A DNA stretch of 64,000 nucleotides from positions 2,642,501 to 2,706,500 of the forward strand of contig CATNEN010000032.1 in the NCBI GenBank assembly GCA_950097015.1, given 5' to 3'. The notes beneath the pieces were generated by a model. That model was not told the DNA's origin and ran no database searches. It worked only from the letters and a program-made list of their open reading frames with translations. Shown here one piece after another: positions 39,901-50,769 of this stretch (position 1 is the first letter of the stretch; every line of letters begins with the position of its first letter). This DNA comes from Macrostomum hystrix (lineage: Eukaryota; Platyhelminthes; Macrostomidae). The position numbers and the translations under genes are program-made.

Positions 39901-42176
39901 TGTCAGATGGAGACAGTGTGGTGTCAGATTGGAGATAGTGAGGTGTCAGATGAAGACAGTGAGGTGTCAGATGAAGACAGTGTGGTGTCAGATGAAGACA
40001 GTGAGGTGTCAGATGAAGACAGTGAGGTGTCAGATGAAGACAGTGTGGTGTCAGATGAAGACAGTGAGGTGTCAGTTAAGAGACAGCGAGGTGTCAAATA
40101 CGAGCAGCTTGATCTGTAAAAGGTAATCGAGGAATTAAGTTGCAGTTTCAAATCAGTCATTCCAAGCGGACTGTTATTTGATAACTCCAAGAATGCTGAA
40201 TCCTATCCTGTCAGAACTGGGAGGACTTGATGTTCCAGGTGCACAGACTGGTTGCGCGGTACCGCACTGAGGGTTGGCGAGTGGACCAGCCTAATAAATC
40301 ATAAAACACGTTGGGAGGACTTAATGTAAAGTTTACCATTCCGCTGCCAATCTACCTTTGGCAGGTAAATGCAATACTAGACTAGCTTATAGCCCAAACA
40401 TTAGGCTTGTTTTTCCCTGTGTGCGTGTGTGTGTGCCCGCATCTTCCCTATGGCTGCTCCTGCTGTAGAAAAGAATTATGGGAGCAACGGGAGCCAGATT
40501 TGGGCAATGGGAGGCAAGCAGAGACGAATGGGAATAGTCAAGCCGAAAATAGATTTAGGAGCATCGGAGATAGGATTTCACCGTTTGTTTTTTCGGTAGC
40601 TACTTAATTCGGGCCATATATTGCCAATCTGGTTACAGGCTGTACGGGCTGTACAACTAGGCAGTAGTACTGCAAAAATGCAGATAGTAGCGTACCCAGC
40701 CTGATGAATCACCCAGTATACAATGTACTCAGCGGGACGAGTCATCCGGCTAGCAATGTACATAGCCTGATGAATCACCCAGTATACAATGTACTCAGCG
40801 GGACGAGTCATCCGGCTAGCAATGTACATAGCCTGATGAATCACCCAGCATACAATGTACTCAGCGGGACGAGTCATCCGGCTAGCAATGTACATAGCCT
40901 GATGAATCACCCAGTATACAATGTACTCAGCGGGACGAGTCATCCGGCTAGCAATGTACATAGCCTGATGAATCACCCAGTATACAATGTACTCAGCGGG
41001 ACGAGTCATCCGGCTAGCAATGTACATAGCCTGATGAATCACCCAGCATACAATGTACTCATGAGTCAAATAGCTAATGATGTACACTGCCTTATGAGTC
41101 GCAAATGAGCATGACCATGAACAGTCATCCAGCTAGAGATGTACGCAGCCAGCCATACAGCAAGCGATGTACATAATCTAGCTAGGAATTTACACAGTCG
41201 GATAAATGGCCACCCGCACCTGCGGCATGATGCTGACAACGCTGACGAGCACGATGGTGGTCAGCAGCTTGGTGGTCCGGGTCGTCTGTTTGTCATCGTT
41301 GACAGCGGCCGCGTGCTGCTGATTGCCAGCTGGCGTCGCAGACTTGCCTCCGGAGCGCAGAGTCCGCCGACGCGCGTCCGTCCGCTTCAGCGACCTGATG
41401 AGGAAGATGCTGAGAATAGTGAGGAGCAGGACTGGGAGGAATTTTATGCCGATGCCGATGATCCAAAAGCAGAGGCTGTTCAGCACCGAGTCCTGCGAGA
41501 ACTTGAAGCCGAATGTGTAATAGGACGCGTTGATGTCCAGCCGGCAGGAGTTGAGGCGCAGGGCGACTATCTTGGAGTCGGTTGGTGTCACATGATGCCC
41601 CAGAGCATTTGGCACCACCATGCCGACTGAGGCGGCCGCTGCTAGACCGATGGCCAGGCGGGCGGTCCGCCCGGTGCACAGCTGCTTGCTCCGCACCGGC
41701 AGTTCAATGTAGACCAGGCGAAAAGCTGCTAGAGCCACCGTGATCCAGGAGCTGCAGGCGTGCGCGAAGATTGTTACGCACAGCTGAGCCCATAGAAACT
41801 GTTGCCACGGCAGCGGCTCGGGGCAGTCCAGCTTCAGCCGGTTGTTCATTGTGAAGTACAGGCAGAACGGCAGGTAGACACTGGACATCATACAGTCAGA
41901 GATTGCCAGCGCCATCAGCAAGGTGTTGGTCGGGTTGCGAATGGAGGGCTGTGAAAATACGGCGATATTGATGAGGTTGGTGGTGACACCCAGGCTGCAC
42001 ACGAATGTGGCCAGGTATTTGTGCACATCCGGGTAGCGACTGGACAGTGCGGCCAGGAGTTGGGGCACCGGGTCGCAGGCGGTCTGGTTGTCGAAGACCG
42101 CAGCGGACTCAGCCATATCGTCGAACTGATCGGAGCAAAGTTTTGAAATTTTATAATTGTTGTCGGTTATGAGCAT
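30995..42176 (-). CDS. class A (rhodopsin-like) peptide GPCR, FMRFamide/myosuppressin-receptor-like
   Basis: Two coding exons on the minus strand, 42176-41220 and 31375-30995, split by a 9.84 kb intron (GTGCGG donor after CAG, CGCAG acceptor). The break lies between TM6 and TM7 in SIMPQ-AVLYFLL and the frame joins exactly: 445 aa from the first ATG, 425 aa from a second at 42116. Seven hydrophobic segments are seen. Key words: NPTNTLLMALAISDCMMSSV (TM2), cysteine before TM3, SSWITVALAAFRLVYIELP (TM3), TTRTTKLLTTIVLVSVVSI (TM6), LFNHSINFFFYYGMSEQFRQ (TM7 into helix 8). FRL replaces the DRY motif, and NHSINF stands at NPxxY, as in dromyosuppressin-type receptors, where WRY and N-SINF are usual. 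The ligand is unknown. The N-terminus has an NQT sequon. The tail is basic then acidic. Confidence 0.9.
31432..31732. repeat. 22-bp minisatellite in the GPCR intron near the acceptor
   Basis: About 14 units containing CTAGATGAGGACCCATCTAT, with TCCCTAG and TCCTAG (1-bp shorter) subtypes. It starts about 55 bp from the exon 2 acceptor. Confidence 0.93.
31938..32036 (+). mobile_element. SINE family A fragment (central body)
   Basis: The plus strand reads AAATGGGTGCCAGCATCAGC, then AGGTGGGTGTG and CAGTCCACGGACTGAACAG, matching the body of the element at 14129-14418 in opposite orientation to that copy. It lacks the A/B-box head. Confidence 0.7.
32640..33252. repeat. 20-bp minisatellite in the GPCR intron
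   Basis: About 30 units of TTGCTATGGTAGACAGTTGG. Thirteen consecutive copies between about 32712 and 32970 are identical. Flanking units vary (TTGATAAGGTAGACGG), so the array has a homogeneous core and diverged edges. Confidence 0.95.
34345..36580. repeat. 20-bp purine-rich minisatellite, longest array in the window
   Basis: About 111 units built on GGGATTCAAGGAAAGACACA. Three unit words recur at the variable end: GACACA, GCTACA and GATACA, in irregular order. CAAGG/CGAGG is a second variable site. The plus strand is about three-quarters purine. One 1-bp deletion near 35620 shifts the phase of the later copies. Confidence 0.96.
37185..38085. repeat. 38-bp minisatellite in the GPCR intron
   Basis: About 24 units with GATAATGACCCACTCACT. 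Alternative second halves are GAATGACCAAGATGG and TAATAAACGTGATGG. The last few units change to GATAACGGACCCACTCACT. Confidence 0.94.
38491..39048. mobile_element. hAT-like MITE with internal minisatellite, copy 2 (intact TSD)
   Basis: Starts CAGGGGGTCGGCAAACT and ends AGTTTGCCAACCCCTG. It is flanked on both sides by the same 8-bp word ATCTAGTG (38483-38490 and 39049-39056), the target-site duplication length expected of hAT transposition. Internal GAGAGATGAGACA-type repeats (about 38600-38955) are more diverged than in copy 1. No transposase is present. Confidence 0.92.
39597..40095. repeat. 21-bp minisatellite in the GPCR intron
   Basis: About 23 units with GAGGTGTCAGATGGAGACAG. The left two-thirds carry GATGGAGAC, the right third GATGAAGAC. 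One-base insertions (GATTGGAGAT) recur. Stop-free frames encode S/D/E/V repeats, but indels break the frame, so it is not coding. Confidence 0.94.
40697..41190. repeat. 66-bp minisatellite abutting the GPCR donor
   Basis: Five and a half near-identical 66-bp units (40701-41060) with CCTGATGAATCACCCAG and GACGAGTCATCCGGCTAGC, followed by degenerate half-units (GTCATCCAGCTAGAGATGTA) to about 41190. It ends about 30 bp from the 5' splice site of the intron. Within a unit two related halves can be seen (AATGTACTCAGC and AATGTACATAGC), so the 66-mer is itself a diverged duplication. Confidence 0.93.
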
Positions 42177-42284
42177 TGATGTTGATTGATTAAAAATTAA
42201 TGAGCGATTGGGTTAACTCCTATTGGAGTCAGGCTGGTCGTGAGATAGAACTACGAGAAAGGAGCCAAGGATTAAGGGGACATG

Positions 42285-43015
42285 GATTTAAGGAGCTAAT
42301 AATTTAAGGAGCTAAGGAGCTAAGGAGCTAAGGATTCTAAGAGATAAGGAGCTAAGGATTCTAGGAGATAAGGAGCTAAGGATTCTAGGAGATAAGGAGC
42401 TAAGGATTCTAGAAGAGAAGGAGCTAAGGAGCTAAGGATTCTAGGAGATAAGGAGCTAAGGAGCTAAGGATTCTAGGAGATAAGGAGCTAAGGATTCTAG
42501 GAGATAAGGAGCTAAGGATTCTAGGAGATAAGGAGCTAAGGATTCTAGAAGAGAAGGAGCTAAGGAGCTAAGGATTCTAGGAGATAAGGAGCTAAGGAGC
42601 TAAGGATTCTAGGAGATAAGGAGCTAAGGAGCTAAGGATTCTAGGAGATAAGGAGCTAAGGAGCTAAGGATTCTAGGAGATAAGGAGCTAAGGAGCTAAG
42701 GAGCTAAGGAGCTAAGGATTCTAGGAGATAAGGAGCTAAGGAGCTAAGGATTCTAGGAGATAAGGAGCTAAGGAGCTAAGGATTCTAGGAGATAAGGAGC
42801 TAAGGAGCTAAGGAGCTAAGGAGATAAGGAGCTAAGGAGCTAAGGAGCTAAGGATTCTAGGAGCTAAGGAGCTAAGGAGCTAAGGATTCTAGGAGATAAG
42901 GAGCTAAGGAGCTAAGGAGCTAAGGAGCTAAGGAGCTAAGGAGCTAAGGATTCTAGGAGATAAGGATTTTAGGAGATAAGGATTTTAGGAATCGTGCGAT
43001 AATGGAGCTAAGGAG
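42285..43015. repeat. composite minisatellite 5' of the GPCR gene
   Basis: Built from a 9-bp word (GAGCTAAGG) repeated one to six times, alternating with GATTCTAGGAGATAAG. Starts about 110 bp upstream of the GPCR start codon. No fixed long period; the word order is irregular. Confidence 0.92.
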
Positions 43016-43374
43016 GTAAGGCGCTAATGATTTGGGGGTCTCGCTTGTAGGATTTATCACGAAATGTATAACAAAAATCTATATGCAAATTCCAAATTAA
43101 GCTTAAATCTTCAGGAGGGTAAGTCTCAGAGATCCCACCGCCTTGCAGTCATCCCTGACAAGGGGATATCTTTGATTCAGATTAACTAGCTTCCTGGATC
43201 TGTTGAAAAGCCCCGCCCTTAACCTTGAGCAGATGGGAGATTGGAAAATGTCAAGCAGAAACGACTGACTTCAACTGACTTCTGCCAGCGTTACCGCGTG
43301 ACTCCATTCGTCTGTTGAAGAGCACGATAATGAACTTTCATACCCAAGCCAGTGTGCTCGGGACAGCTTGATCA

Positions 43375-43640
43375 GACAGAAGAGCGACAGAAGAGAGACA
43401 GAAGAGACACAGGAGAGAGATAGAAGAGACACAGGAGAGAGACAGAAGAGACACAGGAGAGAGACAGAAGAGACACAGGAGAGAGACAGAAGAGACACAG
43501 GAGAGAGACAGAAGAGACACAGGAGAGAGACAGAAGAGACACAGGAGAGAGACAGAAGAGACACAGACAGACAGACAGCCAGACAGCCAGACAGACAGAC
43601 AGACAGACAGCCAGACAGACAGACAGAGACAGGACTGGAG
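43375..43640. repeat. 22-bp array plus CAGA simple repeat
   Basis: About eight units containing GAGACAGAAGAGACACAGG (43375-43565), then (CAGA)n with GCCA interruptions to 43630. It resembles the MITE internal array only in purine content; no MITE termini flank it. Confidence 0.92.
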
Positions 43641-44189
43641 AATCAGGGCAAGCGCGTACGCACCAGTGCACTCTGCTGTCGCGAGACAAATGCCTCATAA
43701 AGCATGCGCGCCTTGGTGTGCCTATTTGTTCTGGTAGCAAAAAAACACCGGAAACATCTTTTAGAAAGCATAAATAACTATTGCCTTTTTACAGCGCCCA
43801 CCTTCCTCTTCCTCCTCTGCGCCCGCCCAGCTAAAATGACTTTCCTGATTAAAGGACTAAAATGTTGAATTTCAACAGTGTTCTGAGCACACTGCTCAGC
43901 AAACGAAGCCAATTTTGTTTTGCTGCTTTCACATCATTCGGTGGCTCTGGGTTCGAATCCGCAATATGTAATATTCAATTTTGAGAAGAAACAGCCCCAA
44001 AATGGTTGGTCGAAAATTTCCAGCAGTGTGGCTTTCTCGCAAAAAAAGTTCACTTATCGCCGAAATTTTCATGCCCGGATTTCCATACCGGGATTTACTT
44101 TGCCGAGATTTTCCCTCGATAATTTTCTAACTGAAATTTCTTCCTGTAAGGAGTTTAACACCACAATTTCTTGAGCAAGATTCTTCTGC
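43641..44189. other. no gene recognised; isolated B-box-like word
   Basis: No exon recognised. GGGTTCGAATCCG near 43951 matches a Pol III B box, but no A box or cloverleaf is apparent, so I do not call a tRNA. Confidence 0.35.
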
Positions 44190-44395
44190 TGCGATTTCTA
44201 CTCACATATTTCCCCACACGGATTTCCCCATAGGTATTACCACATAGGGATTTCCCCTCAGGGATTTCCGCTCAGGGATTTCCCCTCAGGGATTTCCCCT
44301 CTGGGATTTCCGCTCAGGGATTTCCCCTCAGGGATTTCCCATCAGGGATTTCCCCACAGGGATTCCCGATCGGGATTTCCCGGATTTGGATTTCC
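44190..44395. repeat. 14-bp minisatellite of GGGATTTCC units
   Basis: About 12 units of TCAGGGATTTCCCC with CGCTC, CATC and CACA variants between cores. The core GGGATTTCCC fits the Rel/NF-kB consensus GGGRNWYYCC. A related but more degenerate array lies at 45930-46290. Confidence 0.88.
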
Positions 44396-45049
44396 CAATA
44401 GGTACTTCCTTATCGGAATTTCTCCAGAGTGATTTGCCCACCTTTATGCTCCAAAGGTTTTCCCTCCTAATTGCTTTCTCCAGAATTTCTCAACGGGATT
44501 TTCCTATCGAAATTTCTCTGTCGCTATCGTACATGCAATAGGAGTGCCCAGAAAATCTTACAAATGGAGAATCTAGGCGGGCATTGCTCATAGACTCGTT
44601 GCAGTAAATCGCATTCCATTAGTGCGCCAATACAGTCTTTGGGAAAACTAGCTCTTGTTCTCTTTCCTTCCTCTCTTAATACATCTGCTCAAGGATCAGC
44701 TGAAGGTAGCGTTAATGAGAACACGACTCCACTGCACGAGACTCAAACGTTGCGCCTTATATTTAGAAGCGCCTTTGTCGCTTCAGAGCAGAGCAAAGCA
44801 AAAAAATAGTACAATTCTTGGATATTTCTCCAATATCCACATATTCCGCGAATTCAAGCTCTTTGAACTCTGCAGGACTGAGATTGGGGATAATAGGGCC
44901 AGGGGAGGCAAAGGAGCAAAATGATTTCGACCAGCTATTGGAAACAGGCACTAGAGGAACTAGAAAATGGGGTGGGGTCCTGACTTTTGTGGCCGTTTTT
45001 TGAAGCCTCTATTGTGAACCACCTGTGCGTCTGACAGCCAACATTTGAC
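44396..45049. other. no gene recognised
   Basis: Mixed-composition DNA between two arrays. Short open frames exist on both strands but none has recognisable similarity or splice-bounded structure. Confidence 0.35.
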
Positions 45050-45340
45050 TGAGACTAGAGATCTGCTAGCTGAGACTAGAGATCTGCTAGCTGAGACTAG
45101 AGATCTGCTAGTTGAGACTAGAGATCTGCTAGTTGAGACTAGAGAGAGTAGAGAAATGTGGGTGAGATTGGAGAATCATGGGGTGAGACTAGAGAGCTGC
45201 TAGCTGAGACTAGAGAGAGTAGGAGAATCATCGGGTGAGATTGGAGAATCATCGGGTGAGATTGGAGAATCATCGGGTGAGATTGGAGAATCATCGGGTG
45301 AGATTGGAGAATCATGGGGTGAGATTGGAGAATTTGGGTC
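45050..45340. repeat. two interleaved 21-bp minisatellites
   Basis: The left part repeats CTGAGACTAGAGATCTGCTAG, five units. The right part repeats GAGATTGGAGAATCATCGGG, about six units. A junction unit mixes both (GAGACTAGAGAGCTGC), suggesting that one arose from the other through GTGAGA/CTGAGA. Confidence 0.88.
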
Positions 45341-45746
45341 GGATTTAAACAAACACGTGAAAAGAGTTTCAAGTGGTGATGCAGGGTCAGCTTTGACACC
45401 ATATTATTTAGCCCGCTCATGCCATTCCATCGGAGTGCTAATTATCCTGCAGCCTGTTTAAATATGCATGCAATGCCCGGCTGTTTGATGGCAGCTTTGA
45501 ATGAGCTGTGACTCTTGTCGTCACCTGTCTCCATTGATGCTGGCTCAGTGATAATCATGGCCAAACTAACTCAACCCTGTGGCTAGCAAATCCATTAGTC
45601 AAACTTTCCGACTTTTTATAGATCCTGATATATTATTCAGATGTCCCATCTTCATTTTGTATAGTCAATAGAATATAGAGAATATAGATGACACCTTAGC
45701 CAAGTTTTGGGCCAAAATTTGCAGCCATTCGAACCGCCCCAGCTAT

Positions 45747-45918
45747 TGCGCGACCCTTTCAAAGCCTGTGTACAGTTATTCAGTCCATGGACTGGGGAGG
45801 GTCGCAACACCCACCCTAAATTTCTACAACCAGCGAATGCTGGCACCCGTTTTACAGCCGGTTGAACTGAAGCACAAGTAGGGAACTAAGTGTCTTGCTC
45901 AAGGACTCAAATTGCCTC
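45747..45918 (-). mobile_element. SINE family A fragment (body, head missing)
   Basis: Carries TTCAGTCCATGGACTGGGG, CAGCGAATGCTGGCACCC and AAGTGTCTTGCTCAAGGAC in the same order as the 14129-14418 copy. The tRNA-like head is replaced by the neighbouring 45930 array, so the element is 5'-truncated. Confidence 0.75.
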
Positions 45919-45929
45919 CACTCAAAATT

Positions 45930-46290
45930 CTCCCAGGTATTTTCCAACAGGGATTTCCCCACGGAGATTTCCTAACAGGTATTTCCCGAAATGGTTTTCC
46001 CAAAGGGATTCCCCCAAAGTATTTCCCCGAAGGGATTTTTGCCTCAGGGTATTTCTCACAGGGATTTCCCACAGGGATTTTCCCACAGGGATTTTCCCAC
46101 AGGGGTTTCCACACGGAGATTTCCTAACAGGGATTTCTCCAAAGGTATTTCCCCAAAATGGGTTTCCAAAAATGATTCCCCCAAGGTGATTTCCCCGAGG
46201 GGATTTTTGCCACAGTGTTTTTCTCACAGGAATTTTCCCACAGGGATTTTCTAACAGGAATTCGCCACAGAGATTTCCCCACTGGAATGT
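45930..46290. repeat. degenerate GGGATTT minisatellite
   Basis: About 23 units of 13-17 bp around ACAGGGATTTTCCC with frequent substitutions and indels. It shares the core with the array at 44190-44395, 1.5 kb away, and is interrupted from it by the SINE fragment. Confidence 0.82.
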
Positions 46291-46336
46291 CCTCCGAATT
46301 TATTTCTAAGGTGTTTTCCTAAGCTGTTCCTATAGG

Positions 46337-46425
46337 TGTCACGACTTGGGGGTCGGGGGTTCGATTACCTACCCAACTGATGCGGCTGTCGGCTGCACAT
46401 ATGGCCAAATTTGGACTGGTGCAAT
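46337..46425 (+). mobile_element. SINE family A, head joined directly to tail
   Basis: TCACGACTTGGGGGTCGGGGGTTCGATTACC (split here: TCACGACTTGG, then GGGGGTTCGATTACC) gives the B-box half of the head, followed at once by GCGGCTGTCGGCTGCACAT and the tail GGACTGGTGCAAT. The roughly 150-bp body present at 14129-14418 is absent, so this is an internally deleted or ancestral short form, also lacking the A box. Confidence 0.7.
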
Positions 46426-46867
46426 AAAATAAATTTTCACTTTTGCTATTTTTATTATTTCAATTTTACAAGTACTCATACAACGTTGACTAATTGATTT
46501 TCAGACCGGTATGTCAGCATTGGCAGGGAAATAGTATTCATGTAAGATTAGAAACAATTTGTAAATAACTTATTCGTGTATTCGTATCTAGCTGCAATTT
46601 ACAATCACAAGAAAATGCGGACGGATAAAAAAGGTCGCGTTTCGGGATTTTCCCTAATTTGATTTACTTGTCCACTGATACGGGTTCAGTTCTTGTGGAT
46701 TTTGATCAGCCGAATGGGATCATTGGTAAAGGACGGACAGGGTAGTGTGACACAGTTGGTGGTACAGAAGCATTTGTGTAAATAGAAATAGGGGGGTGAT
46801 TCTGAATTTGAAACTGACTGACATTGCCACCACTGACCTGATGGACCAAAGTAGTTCATCGTATTGG

Positions 46868-48535
46868 CATGAGAAACTAGTCGGCATGAGAAACTAGTTG
46901 GCATGAGAAACTAGTCGGCATGAGAAACTAGTCGGCATGAGAAACTAGTTGGCATGAGAAACTAGTCGGCATGAGAAACTAGTTGGCATGAGAAACTAGT
47001 CGGCATGAGAAACTAGTTGGCATGAGAAACTAGTCGGCATGAGAAACTAGTTGGCATGAGAAACTAGTCGGCATGAGAAACTAGTCGGCATGAGAAACTA
47101 GTTGGCATGAGAAACTAGTTGGGATGAGAAACTAGTTGGGATGAGAAACTAGTTGGCATGAGAAACTAGTTGGCATGAGAAACTAGTCGGCATGAGAAAC
47201 TAGTTGGCATGAGAAACTAGTTGGGATGAGAAACTAGTTGGCATGAGAAACTAGTCGGCATGAGAAACTAGTCGGCATGAGAAACTAGTCGGCATGAGAA
47301 ACTAGTTGGCATGAGAAACTAGTTGGCATGAGAAACTAGTTGGGATGAGAAACTAGTTGGCATGAGAAACTAGTTGGGATGAGAAACTAGTTGGGATGAG
47401 AAACTAGTTGGGATGAGAAACTAGTTGAGATGAGAAACTAGTTGGGATGAGAAACTAGTTGGCATGAGAAACTAGTTGGCATGAGAACTAGTTGCATGAG
47501 AACTAGTTGGGATGAGAAACTAGTTGGCATGAGAAACTAGTTGGGATGAGAAACTAGTCGGCAAGAGAAATTAGTTGGGATGAGAAACTAGTTGGCCTGA
47601 GAAGCTAGTTGGCATGAGAAACTAGTCGGCAAGAGAAACTAGTTGGCATGAGAAACTAGTTGGGATGAGAAACTAGTCGGCATGAGAAACTAGTTGGGAT
47701 GAGAAACTAGTTGGCCTGAGAAACTAGTTGGCATGAGAAACTAGTCGGCATGAGAAACTAGTCGGCATGAGAAACTAGTTGGGATGAGAAACTAGTTGGC
47801 CTGAGAAACTAGTTGGCATTAGAAACTAGTTGGCATGAGAAACTAGTTGGCATTAGAAACTAGTTGGCATGAGAAACTAGTTGGCATGAGAAACTAGTTA
47901 GATAAGAAACTAGTTGGCATGAGAAACTAGTTGGCATGAGAAACTAGTTGGCATGAGAAACTAGTTGGCATGAGAAACTAGTTGGCATGAGAAACTAGTC
48001 GGCAAGAGAAACTAGTTGGCATGAGAAACTAGTTGGCATGAGAAACTAGTCGGCATGAGAAACTAGTTGGCATGAGAAACTAGTTGGCATGAGAAACTAG
48101 TCGGCATGAGAAACTAGTTGGCATGAGAAACTACTTGACATGAGAAACTAGTTGGCATGAGAAACTAGTCGGCATGAGAAACTAGTTGGCATGAGAAACT
48201 AGTTGGCATGAGAAACTACTTGACATGAGAAACTAGTTGGCATGAGAAACTACTTGACATGAGAAACTAGTTGGCATGAGAAACTACTTGACATGAGAAA
48301 CTAGTTGGCATGAGAAACTAGTTGGCATGAGAAACTAGTTGGCATGAGAAACTAGTCGGCATGAGAAACTAGTTGGCATGAGAAACTACTTGACATGAGA
48401 AACTAGTTGGCATGAGAAACTAGTTACATAAGAAACAGTTGGCATGAGAAACTAGTTTGGATGAGAAACTAGTCGGCATGAGAAACTAGTTGGGATGAGA
48501 AACTAGTTGGCATGAGAAACTAGTTGATATGAAAA
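46868..48535. repeat. 17-bp minisatellite with a palindrome in each unit
   Basis: About 98 units of GGCATGAGAAACTAGTT. Each unit contains the 8-bp palindrome AACTAGTT. Common variants are TCGG for TTGG and GGGATG for GGCATG; a TACTTGACATG subtype clusters in the last 400 bp. Right after it lie two small perfect hairpins (48573-48610). Confidence 0.96.
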
Positions 48536-49177
48536 AGTAGAAAACTATTACTGAGAAAGTAGTAGGCAATAGTAAGGTCAATAGACCTTAGTCTATTAGA
48601 AACTAATAGACTTAATATATTAGTTACGGCAAGAGAAGGACCCCACTAAATTAATGCTGAATGATGTCAAGTCACTTACATTTACCTAGTACGAGCTCGT
48701 ATTGTAAGCAACGAGTCGACTTTCAATTGGCAGACGAATACAGCCTGCTTTATATACGAACTTTTTTTCGCTCCTAGAAGCTGACAGAAGACACACTTGA
48801 AATAGTCTGATAGCCTTTTCAGTTAAAGACGAACAGCAGAATCGAAGGCAATGGTTTCTGCGGAAGCTACGGGTTTCTCTGTATGCTGCTTGAATTATCC
48901 AAGGATATAACAGTGTTTTATTCTCTCTGTGCTTATCTCCCCTCACTCCCAGATCCCCTCAAGCTATATACTCCAAAAGCAAATTGTGAGGCTTTTCCAA
49001 TCCGCCCAACCCCAGCTAATGGCTATGCAGGCCAATCAGCGTTTTTTCTGAGGGACCTGTAGAATTTTAGCAAATAATAGTCTAATTTAATCTCACACCC
49101 ATTGGACACATTGGCCATTGGCTGTTGGATGCCATATAGACATATAAATGTGAATGTCATGCTGCACGCGTAATACA
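48536..49177. other. no gene recognised
   Basis: Contains the hairpins TAAGGTC..GACCTTA and TCTATTAG..CTAATAGA near 48574-48609. No coding or RNA gene identified. Confidence 0.35.
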
Positions 49178-49325
49178 CCAATATTGATAGGCTGTTGAAG
49201 GGCTGAAACGAGGAAAAACGTCGAGGCGTTTCACATTTCACATTGTAGTTAGCCTTCGCGTGTTGTCGCGCTACGCGCCTCGACGTTTTACCTCGTTTCA
49301 GCCCTCTGCAGCCTATCCATATTGG
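49178..49325. repeat. inverted repeat, two 50-bp arms
   Basis: The left arm 49178-49228 and right arm 49276-49325 are about 90 percent complementary. They share GGGCTGAAACGAGG and AACGTCGAGGCG read outward, around a 47-bp loop. It could be a fold-back element or a structured transcript. No target duplication is evident. Confidence 0.85.
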
Positions 49326-50769
49326 TATATTTCCCGGCTCGCCCGCTGTGCATATCTATGGAATTCGACCATAGACAACAGCAGAGGGCGGGCTGCCGTA
49401 AGTTTCAACCTCGTTTCAACACGCGTTCGTTAACTACCATCTACCTTATGTCTTCGATCTAAACAGATAAATCTCATTTCGTGTTTAAAAAAAACCTGTC
49501 TTCTTCTATTCAAACAGAATAATATCAATTCGTTTAAACAAACCAGTCGCAGTCGCTGAATCGAAGTTAATCAATCTATAAAAGTATCAATTTATGGCTT
49601 CGCTACTTTCTTTTTTCCTTGCTCTCACTTGTCGAAAACTCTTATAGCTGGCGGCAAATGAGAAACTGTGTTCAGCTTATACAGCTGAGAACTAGTATTT
49701 GTAACTCCAGTCATACCCGACCCTTTCTCGTTCATTATTTGTGGCATTAATAGTTTCAAGCTATAAAACCTATGCTCACCGCATATGCTTCATCAGTAGC
49801 TGAGCTCTATAGCCGGTTTAGTTCAAGGGCAGTTTTTTTGAAGACCTAACAATGCGATCGAATAAAATCCCACATTCGCACACCCTTCAATTAGACAGAA
49901 TCTCGCGACTCGCAGAACCCGCGGGGGGTTATTTGAGACTCCTGACTTCCTTCATGTATCCCCCACCCATTTCTGTCATTAGTGCAATGCATTATATATG
50001 GCCATCTTGATCATTCTTATAATTCCATTTTTATAGTAATTGCGCGAATGAAGAAGGATCCGCTTCCTGGCTGTACAAGTTTTGAATAGAAAAAGCAGCA
50101 CGTGCGATTTAGATGCTGAACACGAAATTAATGTGACGGACAGATTCGTGCAATATGCGGAGAATGTATATTACATCAGGTAATGGGTTCAAATCTAAGT
50201 GGCGTTAATAAATTTACTCTCTTCCTTTTTCAAATCTATCATAGCTTCTACAATATGCAGGGGTGAAACAAATTCAGTGAACATTTTTGCCATTAATTCA
50301 CATATTTTCTCCCATCGCCAATAGCTTAAGGCAATGTAAAGCCGCAGCTTTGCTCGTTTTTACTCGTTTATGGCGTATTTCTCGTGTTGCAACGCATTTG
50401 TGGAATTATTGGTTATTGATCGCTGCAGCCTGTAAAATAGTTTGTACATTGGGTGGGAGGTAAACTAAATGCAGACGTAGTGTAGTGATCTAAAAGTTGC
50501 TTAAATAAATATACGGCTATATACGCTAGCACATATAAAAAGTGGCGCATATTAATGATGCAGTTGCCAGCTAGATAGGAATAAAATAAATTCGGATGGA
50601 AAGAATATTTTAATACTTCGCATTGCAATATAATATCGAAAGTGATATACGTATAATTTGACTTACGTGCGTACAGTTCATCAGATCATCAAGATCCGAT
50701 CATATTTCTCTGCTTAAACGATCTATATTCAAATGCATGTATGTTATTTATAAATAACATGCACAGTCT
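49326..50769. other. no gene recognised
   Basis: AT-rich, no array, no recognisable exon. GGGTTCAAATC near 50186 resembles a B box without an A box. Confidence 0.35.

Noticed and set aside
43940-43970. Possible tRNA gene at GGGTTCGAATCCG
   Set aside because: Only a B-box-like word; no A box, acceptor stem or cloverleaf could be laid out. Likewise for 50186.
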